Source: VFKU01 sp964620045 (GTDB taxonomy: Bacteria; Hydrogenedentota; Hydrogenedentia; Hydrogenedentales; GCA-2746185). Taken from it: 64,000 bases of DNA. The position numbers and the translations under genes are program-made. The notes under the pieces are model-generated. The model was not told the DNA's origin. It did not search any database and saw only the letters and a program-made list of their open reading frames with translations. The stretch's first letter is position 1, and every line of letters starts with the position of its first letter. The stretch covers positions 1 through 64,000 of the forward strand of contig CAZUJL010000010.1 in the NCBI GenBank assembly GCA_964620045.1. Direction: 5' to 3'. Below are positions 51,800-59,138 of the stretch, piece after piece.

Positions 51800-52780
51800 T
51801 TAGCGCTCGGCGGCCAGCTCCGCAAGGCCGCGCTCGACGGTCATGATCGGGGCATAGCCGAGCTCGCGCTGCGCCTTGGCGGTGTTTACCGTGAGCCCCT
51901 GGCCCATGATGTAGAGCGCCGTGACCGGGAGCGGCGGCATGCTTTTCAGGCCGAAGGTTTTCCAGATCCACTCGCCGCCATAGGCGACGGCGCGCGCAAC
52001 GCCGAAGGGCAGGTTGCGGCCGCGCGCTTCGATACCGCGCGTGCGCAGCAGCGCCGTCATGAACTCGCGGAAATCCTGCGGGGCGCCGTCGGTCACGAAA
52101 TAAATCTCGCCGCCACGGCCTTTCTCCGCCGCGAGCAGCAGGCCATGCACCACATTGGCGACGTTCGTCGTCGCGTGCGGATAGTGTCCACCACCGAACC
52201 ACACCCACTGCCCGCGCTCCACCGCCTCGGCGATCTTCGGCAGTAGTGACGTGTCGCCTTTGCCCCAGATCATCGGCGGGCGCACGGCGATGGTAGTGAA
52301 TTGCGGACTATTCGCCGCGATAACTTTCCTTTCGGCGAGGCCTTTCGTGAGCGGATAGAGTCCCGCCGGTTTTTCGGGATAGTCCCAGGTCTCGTCCATG
52401 TTGAGCATGGGGCGCGGCACACCGGCAAGCAGGGCTTCCGTGCTGACGTGCACAAATTTTTTCACGCCCGCGGCTTTCGCGGCATCGAGCGTATTTTGCG
52501 TGCCTTGCACGGTGATGCGGTGGAAGTCGGCGGGATCGCCCCAGATGTCGACCTTCGCGGCCGCGTGGAACACGGTGTCGCAACCGCGCATGCCGTCGGT
52601 CATCACTTGGGTGTCATCGAGATCGCCGCGCGCGACGGTGTGTGCGCCGGCAGAACGCACGGATTGCTCCGCGGAATCCGATCGCGCGAGCGCGCAGACT
52701 TGTACGCCGCGTTTGGCGAGTTCGGTGATCAGGTTGCGGCCGACAAATCCGGAACCGCCGGTGACGAATGCGCGCTGCAT
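51800..52780 (-). CDS. NAD(P)-dependent epimerase/3-beta-hydroxysteroid dehydrogenase-like SDR
   Basis: A 326-residue extended short-chain dehydrogenase. It has the dinucleotide motif AFVTGGSGFVGRNLI, GDLDD, FHAAAKVDIWGD, VHVSTEALL, the YxxxK pair in LYPLTKGLAE and VRPPMIWGKGD. This branch includes sterol/hopanoid and nucleotide-sugar modifying enzymes; the substrate cannot be named. The ATG at 52780 is preferred over an upstream ATG in the same frame. Confidence 0.88.
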   Translation of the reverse strand: MQRAFVTGGSGFVGRNLITELAKRGVQVCALARSDSAEQSVRSAGAHTVARGDLDDTQVMTDGMRGCDTVFHAAAKVDIWGDPADFHRITVQGTQNTLDAAKAAGVKKFVHVSTEALLAGVPRPMLNMDETWDYPEKPAGLYPLTKGLAERKVIAANSPQFTTIAVRPPMIWGKGDTSLLPKIAEAVERGQWVWFGGGHYPHATTNVANVVHGLLLAAEKGRGGEIYFVTDGAPQDFREFMTALLRTRGIEARGRNLPFGVARAVAYGGEWIWKTFGLKSMPPLPVTALYIMGQGLTVNTAKAQRELGYAPIMTVERGLAELAAER

Positions 52781-52843
52781 GCGAAGGGTGCTCCCGCGGC
52801 AGAATGACACGAGCGCGCCGAGATTTGCGAGCGGGGAGGAGGC

Positions 52844-53143
52844 TCAGTCGCCGGTGGAGAGGTGCGAGGGGCCTTCTTTGCCGGCGGTCTTTTCGTAGTG
52901 GCCTTTACCGTTCTTTCGGTAGGCCGTGAACCCGTGCTTTTCCAGGTTCTTGTCGCTCAGGCGGGTCTTGTCGTGCAGGCCGCTGCTGGCGCCCGCGATG
53001 TGCACCGGCTGAAACACGCGGCGGACTTTCTGACCGGTTTCCGGATGGCGCTCAAGCGGCGGATCGCTCATTTTGCGCAAGACTTCAAAGGTCTCGCCAC
53101 CCGATCCGTCGTCGTTTACGATTTCGTAGGTATATACAGGCAT
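52844..53143 (-). CDS. FmdB-like regulatory protein lacking the zinc-ribbon cysteines
   Basis: A 99-residue protein with the FmdB opening MPVYTYEIVNDDGSGGETFE and EVLRKMSDPPLERHPETGQK, normally CxxC...CPxCG. Here every cysteine is replaced (VNDDGSGG and HPETGQ), so zinc cannot be bound in the usual way, yet the rest of the fold signature (KVRRVFQPVHIAG) remains. Two basic segments (NLEKHGFTAYRKNGKGHYEK) follow. Function unknown; it may be a structural variant typical of its lineage. Confidence 0.75.
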   Translation of the reverse strand: MPVYTYEIVNDDGSGGETFEVLRKMSDPPLERHPETGQKVRRVFQPVHIAGASSGLHDKTRLSDKNLEKHGFTAYRKNGKGHYEKTAGKEGPSHLSTGD

Positions 53144-53212
53144 CGCACCGTTACTCGTGTCTGCGCCTATTTTACCACGGATGCTTGCGCGTCTCCGAAA
53201 ACCCGTGCAACG

Positions 53213-53241
53213 AAAAAGCCCTTCGGACGGATCCGAAGGGC
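53213..53241 (-). terminator. Intrinsic terminator of leuD
   Basis: GCCCTTCGGA and TCCGAAGGGC (53218-53241) form a perfect 10-base-pair stem with a CGGA loop. On the minus strand it is followed by TTTTTCG (53213-53217). It lies 25 bases beyond the leuD stop. Confidence 0.9.
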
Positions 53242-53265
53242 GAGGGTCGTGCTCTTAGAATTTGT

Positions 53266-53859
53266 TTATGCGATTCCGTGCGCCGACTCGTAGGCCGCGA
53301 TCTTGTCCGCGTGCCGCAGTGTCAGGCCGATCTGGTCCCAGCCGTTCAGCAGACGTTCCTTCAGGAACGGGTCCACCTCGAAGCGGATCGTCTGCCCGTT
53401 CGGCCGCGTGATTGTCTGCGACGGCAGATCGACCTTCAACTCGTAGCCCGGCGTGGGGGAGACTTCGCGGAAGAGCGTGTCGACCTCCGCCGCCGGCAAC
53501 ACGATCGGCAGCATGCCGTTGTTGAAGCAGTTGTTGTAGAAAATATCGGCGTACGACGGCGCGATGATGCACTTGAACCCGTAGTTGTCGAGTGCCCACG
53601 GCGCGTGTTCGCGCGACGAGCCGCAGCCGAAGTTGTCGCGCGCGAGCAGGATCGAGGCCCCCTGATACCGCGGCTTGTTCAGCTCGAAATCAGGGTTGGG
53701 CGAGCCATCGGCCTTGAAGCGCCAATCGAAGAACAGACCGTCTTCGTACCCCGTGCGCTCGATGCGCTTGAGGAACTGTTTTGGGATGATCTGGTCCGTG
53801 TCGACGTTTTGCCGATCCAGCGGCGCGACGATTCCCTTCAACTGCGTAAACTTGTCCAT
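53266..53859 (-). CDS. leuD: 3-isopropylmalate dehydratase small subunit
   Basis: A 197-residue aconitase-swivel subunit. It has VAPLDRQNVDTDQIIPKQFL, LARDNFGCGSSREHAPWAL (substrate loop) and YADIFYNNCFNNGMLPI. With LeuC it isomerises 2-isopropylmalate in leucine synthesis. The ATG at 53859 has GGAGG 5 bases upstream. Unusually it is about 1.9 kb from leuC, with four other genes between. Confidence 0.96.
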   Translation of the reverse strand: MDKFTQLKGIVAPLDRQNVDTDQIIPKQFLKRIERTGYEDGLFFDWRFKADGSPNPDFELNKPRYQGASILLARDNFGCGSSREHAPWALDNYGFKCIIAPSYADIFYNNCFNNGMLPIVLPAAEVDTLFREVSPTPGYELKVDLPSQTITRPNGQTIRFEVDPFLKERLLNGWDQIGLTLRHADKIAAYESAHGIA

Positions 53860-53873
53860 GCTTGCCTCCACTC

Positions 53874-54164
53874 CTACGTTTTAATTCTCGTTGCATAGCG
53901 TGTTCGCGCGGAACGCGCGCCGCCGCCATGACTGCCAATGTCGATTACGGCTGCGACGATTACGAGTGCCAATGCCCAACCATCGATCGCGCCGTTCTCA
54001 TTCATGCCAATCGCATATGCACATGTCGTGAACGGCATGAAGAAAAAGCCGAGCAAGGGCCATAGCGCGGTCTTGAATGCCTCGCCGCCGTATCCACTGA
54101 GCCACATGATGAACAGCGCCAGCCGCGGAAACATCGCGGCGACAATCATTAGACAACAGGGCAT
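53874..54164 (-). CDS. Small hydrophobic membrane protein, uncharacterised
   Basis: A 96-residue protein with two to three transmembrane segments: MIVAAMFPRLALFIMWLSGY, FKTALWPLLGFFFMPFTTCA and ALALVIVAAVIDIG. The GxGxxFxxxxWPLLGxxFMPxTT pattern recurs in small conserved hypothetical membrane proteins of several phyla. The ATG at 54164 has AAGGA 8 bases upstream. It ends 14 bases before leuD. Function unknown. Confidence 0.7.
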   Translation of the reverse strand: MPCCLMIVAAMFPRLALFIMWLSGYGGEAFKTALWPLLGFFFMPFTTCAYAIGMNENGAIDGWALALVIVAAVIDIGSHGGGARSARTRYATRIKT

Positions 54165-54182
54165 GGCGTGGTCCTTCGCGGT

Positions 54183-54371
54183 CTACTTGTCTACCGCGTC
54201 TTCAACTTTGTCGGCGGCGTCTTCTATCGCGTCACCGGCATTGTCGGCTGCGTTGTCGATTTTCTCGCCGAGTTTTTCGGCGGGGCCTTTTTCCTTGCAT
54301 CCCGCCGTGCCCATGACCACGGCGAGTGTAATTCCTACTGCCGCCATTCCACGCATCCACTTCATTTCCAT
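54183..54371 (-). CDS. Small helical lipoprotein
   Basis: A 62-residue protein: signal peptide with lipobox GTAGC (Cys about residue 25), then KEKGPAEKLGEKIDNAADNA and GDAIEDAADKVEDAVDK, an amphipathic helical repeat of about 11 residues. Entericidin- or YtxH-like short envelope lipoproteins look like this. GGGAGGAT lies upstream of the ATG at 54371. It is a paralogue of the 54511-54747 product. Confidence 0.7.
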   Translation of the reverse strand: MEMKWMRGMAAVGITLAVVMGTAGCKEKGPAEKLGEKIDNAADNAGDAIEDAADKVEDAVDK

Positions 54372-54510
54372 GGTCTGATCCTCCCTCGCCGGTGGCGAGT
54401 TTGTGTTTGAGGCGAACCGCCCCATACAGCGACAGACGCCCTCTCCGATCGATATATTCCGGATTCGGTCCAATTTCGACTGGCAAGAACACGGAATTCC
54501 GGATTATTCC

Positions 54511-54747
54511 TTACTTCTCGACGGCGTCCTTCACTTCTTCCTTCACATCGTGCGCCGCATCCTTCACGGCGTCTTTCGCGTCTTCGGCGACGTCCTTGAG
54601 TTTCTCGTCGGCCTTGTCGACCGCGTCGTCAAACGCCTTGCCGGCGCGCTCGCCCGGGCCTTCGCCGCCTTTCGAGTCGCACCCCGCAACGCCGATCGAG
54701 CCGATTGCCAGCAACAGGATCATCAGAATGGTTCGTGTGTACTTCAT
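54511..54747 (-). CDS. Small helical lipoprotein (paralogue)
   Basis: A 78-residue protein with signal peptide and lipobox GVAGC (Cys about residue 23), followed by a charged, Ala/Lys/Asp-rich helix (ADEKLKDVAEDAKDAVKDAA, then HDVKEEVKDAVEK) with 11-residue periodicity like LEA or apolipoprotein repeats. GGAGGAG precedes the ATG. Probably an outer-membrane-anchored stress or spacer protein; the role is inferred. Confidence 0.75.
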   Translation of the reverse strand: MKYTRTILMILLLAIGSIGVAGCDSKGGEGPGERAGKAFDDAVDKADEKLKDVAEDAKDAVKDAAHDVKEEVKDAVEK

Positions 54748-54765
54748 GGGCTACTCCTCCGTTCG

Positions 54766-55770
54766 TTACTTCGAGTCTTTCACTTCCGCGAATGCTTCGT
54801 ACATGTCCGTGGCGACGAAGTCGACGCCGGCCGCGATGGCGGCCCGCCAACGTTCCTCCACGGCAGCACGCGAACCTACATTATAACTCCGGTCCCAGCC
54901 GAGGCTTTCGTCCGGCGTGTGGCCGTTGAGCGTGTAGAACCGGATCCAGTATCCCTGCGCGTGCGCGTGATCGACCAGCGCCTTCAGGCGCGCGGCTTCG
55001 TCCGCCGTCCAGTCGCCGCCGCGCGTCATGCCGCCGGCCTCGACCACATTCCATGCGTTGTTCCACCAGCGGCGGAAATTGTCCGCCGGCTTCGGCGCGA
55101 TTTCCGACGGCGCCACAGTAGCGACGTACTTGATACGGTCCTCGCCGCTCAGGCCGCGCGGGGCATCGCCGCCGGTTTCCGCGGCGCCGAACAGGAGTAC
55201 TTTGCCGCCGGCCGGCACCTCGTCGTAAAACACTTGGAACTGTCCGCCCGCGCCCGAGGCCAAGATCAACAGCGGCTTCACATCGAGCGGGGAGACCTCG
55301 GTGATCGACGCGGTCTTCGCCGCCGTCGTCGTGAGGTCTTCGTATTTCTTTAGAACCTCCAGCACCGCGCGGCAATGCTCCGGCGAGCTGTCTTTGAAGT
55401 CGATGTTCAACGTGACGATTGGCCACGAACCGTCGTTGCCTTTTTTCAGCGCCTCGCGCAGCAGCGGTGCGACCGGGCCGTAGAAGTACTCGTCCAGCGA
55501 CGGCTCGTTGTTCGTATACGGCTTGCCGTGCGACACGATGCTGCGCGACGCGCCGGTGCTCGGATCCGTGAACCACACGAGATCCTGTTCGATCGCCACG
55601 GGCGTGCCCGTCTTAAGCGCGCGCTCGATGCGATCCGTCCATTTGCCGTTGTACGGATAACAATTGTGCGCGTCCAGCAGCGTGCGCGTGCCCGGCGCCT
55701 GCGCGGAGGCAAAGGCGCAGAGCAGTAGCGCGGCAATCGTGCTGGCGATAGGTCTCAGTTGAACTGCCAT
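54766..55770 (-). CDS. Exported PLC-like (GDPD/PI-PLC fold) phosphodiesterase
   Basis: A 334-residue protein with signal peptide (IASTIAALLLCAFASAQA). The TIM-barrel phosphodiesterase opening TLLDAHNCYPYNGKWTDRIE and AIEQDLVWFTDP corresponds to the catalytic HxN/ExD region of PLC-like enzymes. Later come IVTLNIDFKDSS, PLLILASGAGGQFQVF and GYWIRFYTLNGHTPDESLGW. The substrate may be a phospholipid or glycerophosphodiester. Its start overlaps the end of leuC by 16 bases. Confidence 0.82.
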   Translation of the reverse strand: MAVQLRPIASTIAALLLCAFASAQAPGTRTLLDAHNCYPYNGKWTDRIERALKTGTPVAIEQDLVWFTDPSTGASRSIVSHGKPYTNNEPSLDEYFYGPVAPLLREALKKGNDGSWPIVTLNIDFKDSSPEHCRAVLEVLKKYEDLTTTAAKTASITEVSPLDVKPLLILASGAGGQFQVFYDEVPAGGKVLLFGAAETGGDAPRGLSGEDRIKYVATVAPSEIAPKPADNFRRWWNNAWNVVEAGGMTRGGDWTADEAARLKALVDHAHAQGYWIRFYTLNGHTPDESLGWDRSYNVGSRAAVEERWRAAIAAGVDFVATDMYEAFAEVKDSK

Positions 55771-57164
55771 GTGCGGATGTCCACGAAGTGTCCTTCGATC
55801 GCGGCGGCGACGGCCATCGCGGGGGAGACCAGGTGCGTGCGGCCGCCCTTGCCCTGGCGGCCTTCGAAGTTGCGGTTCGAGGTCGACGCGCAGCGATCGC
55901 CGGGATTCAGGCGGTCGTCGTTCATCGCCAGACACATCGAGCAACCTGCCTCGCGCCATTCGAAGCCGGCGGCCTTGAAGACTTTGTCCAGCCCTTCGGC
56001 TTCGGCTTGCTCCTTCACCAGATGCGAACCCGGCACGATCAGCGCCTGCTCGATCTTCGCGTTCACGCGGTGACCCTTCGCGACGGCGGCCGCCGCGCGC
56101 AGGTCTTCGATGCGGCCGTTCGTGCACGAGCCGAAGAACATTTTGTTGATTGCGATCTTCTGGATCGGTGTGCCTTCGCCCAATCCCATGTACGCCAGCG
56201 CGTTCTTTGCCGATTCGCGCACGTTCGGGTCGGCGATCTGCGCCAACACGGGAGTCTTGCCACTCACGCCGGTGACCATGCCGGGCGACGTGCCCCAGGT
56301 GACCTGCGGCTCGATGTCGCGCGTGTGCAGTTCGACGACGGTGTCGTAGCTGCAGCCTGCGTCCGACGCGAAGCTGCGCCAGCGCGTGGACAACGCTTCC
56401 CACTGGCCGTTCTGCGGGATGCGCGGGCGGCCCTTCAGGTACGCGACGGTTTTGTCGTCCGGCGAGATCAGGCCGGCGCGCGCGCCGCCTTCGATGGTCA
56501 TGTTGCACACCGTCATGCGGCCTTCCATGCTCAGGCCGCGGATCGCTTCGCCGGTGTATTCGATCACGTAGCCCGTGCCGCCGGCCGTGCCGATTTTGCC
56601 GATGATCGCCAAGATGATGTCCTTGGCCGTGATGCCGACGGGCAGCGTGCCGTTCACGCGGACTTCCATCGTCTTGGATTTTTTCTGAATCAATGTCTGC
56701 GTCGCCAGCACGTGCTCGACTTCGCTCGTGCCGATGCCGAAGGCCAGCGCGCCGAAGGCGCCGTGCGTGGAGGTATGCGAGTCGCCGCACACGATCGTCA
56801 TGCCCGGCTGTGTCAGACCCTGTTCAGGCCCGATCACGTGCACGATGCCGTTGCGCTTGTCCTGCATGTCGAAGAGTTCGACGCCGAAGTCGCTACAATT
56901 CTTTTTCAGCGTTTCGACCTGCTGCTTCGAGATCGCGTCGCGGATCGGCTTCGTGCGATCCGTCGTCGGGATGTTGTGGTCCATCGTCGCCGTGGTGCGA
57001 TCCGGCCGGCGGACTTTGCGGTTCGACAGGCGCAGTCCCTCGAAGGCCTGCGGCGAGGTCACCTCGTGGACGTATTGCCGATCGATGTAAATGATCGGGT
57101 CCTCGCCCTTCGGCTCATGCACCAGATGCGCGTCCCAGATTTTCTGATAGATGTTTTTTGCCAT
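55755..57164 (-). CDS. leuC: 3-isopropylmalate dehydratase large subunit
   Basis: A 469-residue aconitase-type Fe-S enzyme subunit. It has AKNIYQKIWDAHLVHE, TTATMDHNIPTTDR, IVCGDSHTSTHGAFGALAFG, and iron-sulfur cysteines in MFFGSCTNGRIEDLRAA and EAGCSMCLAMNDDRLNPG. The ATG at 57164 follows AAAGGCGG; an in-frame ATG 51 bases earlier is less likely. Its partner leuD is separated from it. Confidence 0.96.
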   Translation of the reverse strand: MAKNIYQKIWDAHLVHEPKGEDPIIYIDRQYVHEVTSPQAFEGLRLSNRKVRRPDRTTATMDHNIPTTDRTKPIRDAISKQQVETLKKNCSDFGVELFDMQDKRNGIVHVIGPEQGLTQPGMTIVCGDSHTSTHGAFGALAFGIGTSEVEHVLATQTLIQKKSKTMEVRVNGTLPVGITAKDIILAIIGKIGTAGGTGYVIEYTGEAIRGLSMEGRMTVCNMTIEGGARAGLISPDDKTVAYLKGRPRIPQNGQWEALSTRWRSFASDAGCSYDTVVELHTRDIEPQVTWGTSPGMVTGVSGKTPVLAQIADPNVRESAKNALAYMGLGEGTPIQKIAINKMFFGSCTNGRIEDLRAAAAVAKGHRVNAKIEQALIVPGSHLVKEQAEAEGLDKVFKAAGFEWREAGCSMCLAMNDDRLNPGDRCASTSNRNFEGRQGKGGRTHLVSPAMAVAAAIEGHFVDIRTWQFN

Positions 57165-57178
57165 GGTCGTACCGCCTT

Positions 57179-57763
57179 TCATTTCACCTTCGCCAATGCC
57201 GAATGCCGAAAACAATCGATCGTGTGATCGTTGACCATCCCTGTCGCCTGCATGTGCGCGTAGATGATCGTCGAGCCCACAAACCGGAATCCACGTTGCT
57301 TCAGGTCCTTGCTGATCGCGTCGGAGATGTCCGTCCGCGCGGGCACTTCCTTGATTGACTTGCGCCGGTTCACGATTGGCTTGCCGTCCGTAAACCGCCA
57401 GATGTACTTCGAAAAGCTACCGAACTCTTCCTGCGTCTCCAGAAAGGCCTTCGCGTTCGACACCGACGACTCGACCTTCAGCCGGTTCCGCACAATGCTC
57501 GGGTCCAGCAAGATTTTTTCGATGCGCTTCTGCGTGAAACGCGCGACCTTCTCCGGATCGAAATCCGCGAAGGCCTTGCGGTAGCCGTCGCGCTTGCGCA
57601 GGATGGTGATCCAGCTCAGGCCCGCCTGCGCGCCCTCCAGGATCAGGAACTCGAAGAGCTTGCGGTCGTCGCGCACCGGCACGCCCCATTCCTTGTCGTG
57701 GTACTCGCAATAGAGCGGGTCCGTGCCGCACCACGTGCATCGAATTTTTTTGGTGGTCGCCAT
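57179..57763 (-). CDS. tag: 3-methyladenine DNA glycosylase I
   Basis: A 194-residue glycosylase removing 3-methyladenine from alkylated DNA. It has RCTWCGTDPLYCEYHDKEWG (zinc cysteine and histidine), FEFLILEGAQAGLSWITILR (base pocket), FRFVGSTIIYAHMQATGMV and the C-terminal zinc ligands in NDHTIDCFRH. It lies 15 bases upstream of leuC and 1 base after the GGDEF-like gene. Confidence 0.95.
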   Translation of the reverse strand: MATTKKIRCTWCGTDPLYCEYHDKEWGVPVRDDRKLFEFLILEGAQAGLSWITILRKRDGYRKAFADFDPEKVARFTQKRIEKILLDPSIVRNRLKVESSVSNAKAFLETQEEFGSFSKYIWRFTDGKPIVNRRKSIKEVPARTDISDAISKDLKQRGFRFVGSTIIYAHMQATGMVNDHTIDCFRHSALAKVK

Positions 57764-57764
57764 G

Positions 57765-58400
57765 TCAGGAATTGTGCTTTCGCAGTAAGTCGTCCAGCGC
57801 TTCGCGCAGCAAGGTCGCTTCGTTCAGATTCTCGCGCTTCGCCAGCCGCGAGAGTCCTTCGAGTTGCCCCTGCGTGTAGTGCACGGTTTTCGTCACCATT
57901 TTTTCTTCGCGCGCCAGCGCGACGCGATTCCGGCCGGAAACTTTCGAGCGGTACAGCGCCTCGCTCACTTTGCGGAGCAACACCGGCACCGCATCGCCGT
58001 CGTCGGGATACGCAGCCACACCGCAGCTAATTGTAAGCTTCGAACCGGCGGCGTGTGCAGACTCAAATCCCGCGCGCAGTGCCTCGGCCACCAGAAAAGC
58101 CTGCTCCTTTTCCACGCCTTCCAGCAACACCATGAACGCGTCGCCGCCGTAGCGATAGACCTCGCCGGGCGAGGGGATGCGCGCGACCAGATGCTGATCC
58201 AGCGCGCGGATGGCCTCGTCGCCGGCCGTACGGCCGTGTTCGGAATTCAGACGCCCGAACCAATCCATGTCGACCAGGATCATCGAGACGGACGATTCAT
58301 GCCTGTCGATGATCTCCGACAAGCGCTCTACGAAGCGTTCGTAGCTATGCGGTTTGTGCAACGCGTTCATTCCGGTGATCCCGATGTACTGCATAATCAT
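57765..58400 (-). CDS. Degenerate GGDEF-domain protein fused to a ribbon-helix-helix DNA-binding domain
   Basis: A 211-residue protein. A diguanylate-cyclase fold is visible: ILVDMDWFGRLNSEHGRTAG keeps the D-x-D-x-F, N and GxxxG nucleotide elements, but the signature is YRYGGDAF, with Ala for Glu, and no RxxD inhibitory site precedes it. Residues about 168-211 (VTKTVHYTQGQLEGLSRLAK, RENLNEATLLREALDDLL) form a CopG-like ribbon-helix-helix. The start is uncertain: ATG at 58400, 58394 or 58370, none with a strong ribosome binding site. An inverted repeat overlaps the first, suggesting autoregulation. It is divergent from a PilZ gene. Confidence 0.75.
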   Translation of the reverse strand: MIMQYIGITGMNALHKPHSYERFVERLSEIIDRHESSVSMILVDMDWFGRLNSEHGRTAGDEAIRALDQHLVARIPSPGEVYRYGGDAFMVLLEGVEKEQAFLVAEALRAGFESAHAAGSKLTISCGVAAYPDDGDAVPVLLRKVSEALYRSKVSGRNRVALAREEKMVTKTVHYTQGQLEGLSRLAKRENLNEATLLREALDDLLRKHNS

Positions 58401-58421
58401 ACATCGAATTACATATGTATG
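58398..58421. promoter_or_regulatory. Operator-like inverted repeats at the GGDEF/RHH gene start
   Basis: CATACAT (58398-58404) and ATGTATG (58415-58421) form a perfect inverted repeat, and TACATATGTA (58410-58419) is a nested palindrome. On the minus strand TTGACT, a -35-like hexamer, lies at 58424-58429. Ribbon-helix-helix proteins often repress from such sites. Confidence 0.45.
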
Positions 58422-58567
58422 CAAGTCAATGTATTAACAATAAACGAGAACATGCGCACTTTTAAGTCTCTGTGGGGTTCAAATTCCCGGCTAAATTATC
58501 GTGACAAAATGAATAAATTGACGAATTCGCACTGAATTGCTAGCATTTCTATCGTTAGGATGAATAC

Positions 58568-59065
58568 ATGTCCAAGCGAACGCCCTATAACATAGACGCC
58601 GCGTGGGACGACCCCACCGAGCGGACAGCCGATCGTCGGCACGCCAAGCGTACGCCCACACATACTTCGATCAAGATTGCTGTACAAATTCCGGACAAAA
58701 CCGAACCGCTCGTGGGCCAGGGGATCGCCGACAATATTTCTGTCAGCGGGATGTATTGCCGCAGCAAGCACACGGTGAACGCCGGTCAGCCGGTCGAAAT
58801 CTACATTAATCTGCGGGATTGTCCTCGCAGTATGGGCCTGCCGCGCGCGCTGATGGGTTCGGGGCACATCATGTGGGTGAAGTCCGAAGGCGAGAAGGTG
58901 CTCGGCACCGCGATTCGGTTTGACGAAGATCTTTCCGACGACATTAATCTGGCGATATTTGTCGATTACTTAGGGTCATTGGCCCGCGCGAATACTCCGC
59001 CGCCCACTCACATTCGCACGCCGATGCCCGGCGCGGAAATACAAAGCAAGCTTCCGTCGTCTTAA
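58568..59065 (+). CDS. PilZ domain protein (putative cyclic-di-GMP receptor)
   Basis: A 165-residue protein. It carries RRHAKRTPTHTSIKIAVQIP (RxxxR region) and IADNISVSGMYCRSKHT (the DxSxxG motif), the two cyclic-di-GMP-contacting parts of PilZ, then a beta barrel (VEIYINLRDC; SGHIMWVKSEGEKVLGTAIR). The C-terminus is Pro-rich. It is divergent from the degenerate GGDEF gene, fitting a signalling pair, although that partner may not make the nucleotide. Confidence 0.85.
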   Translation: MSKRTPYNIDAAWDDPTERTADRRHAKRTPTHTSIKIAVQIPDKTEPLVGQGIADNISVSGMYCRSKHTVNAGQPVEIYINLRDCPRSMGLPRALMGSGHIMWVKSEGEKVLGTAIRFDEDLSDDINLAIFVDYLGSLARANTPPPTHIRTPMPGAEIQSKLPSS

Positions 59066-59138
59066 TCCCTGTACGCGCGTCTCGTTTTCGCATGGCATAC
59101 TTGCGCGGTATGTTCATTTTTGTGGTGGGGGAATAGTA

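Noticed and set aside
55788..57227. Plus-strand open frame of 479 codons over leuC
   Set aside because: Antisense shadow of leuC caused by high GC at third codon positions; the composition is unlike a protein family.
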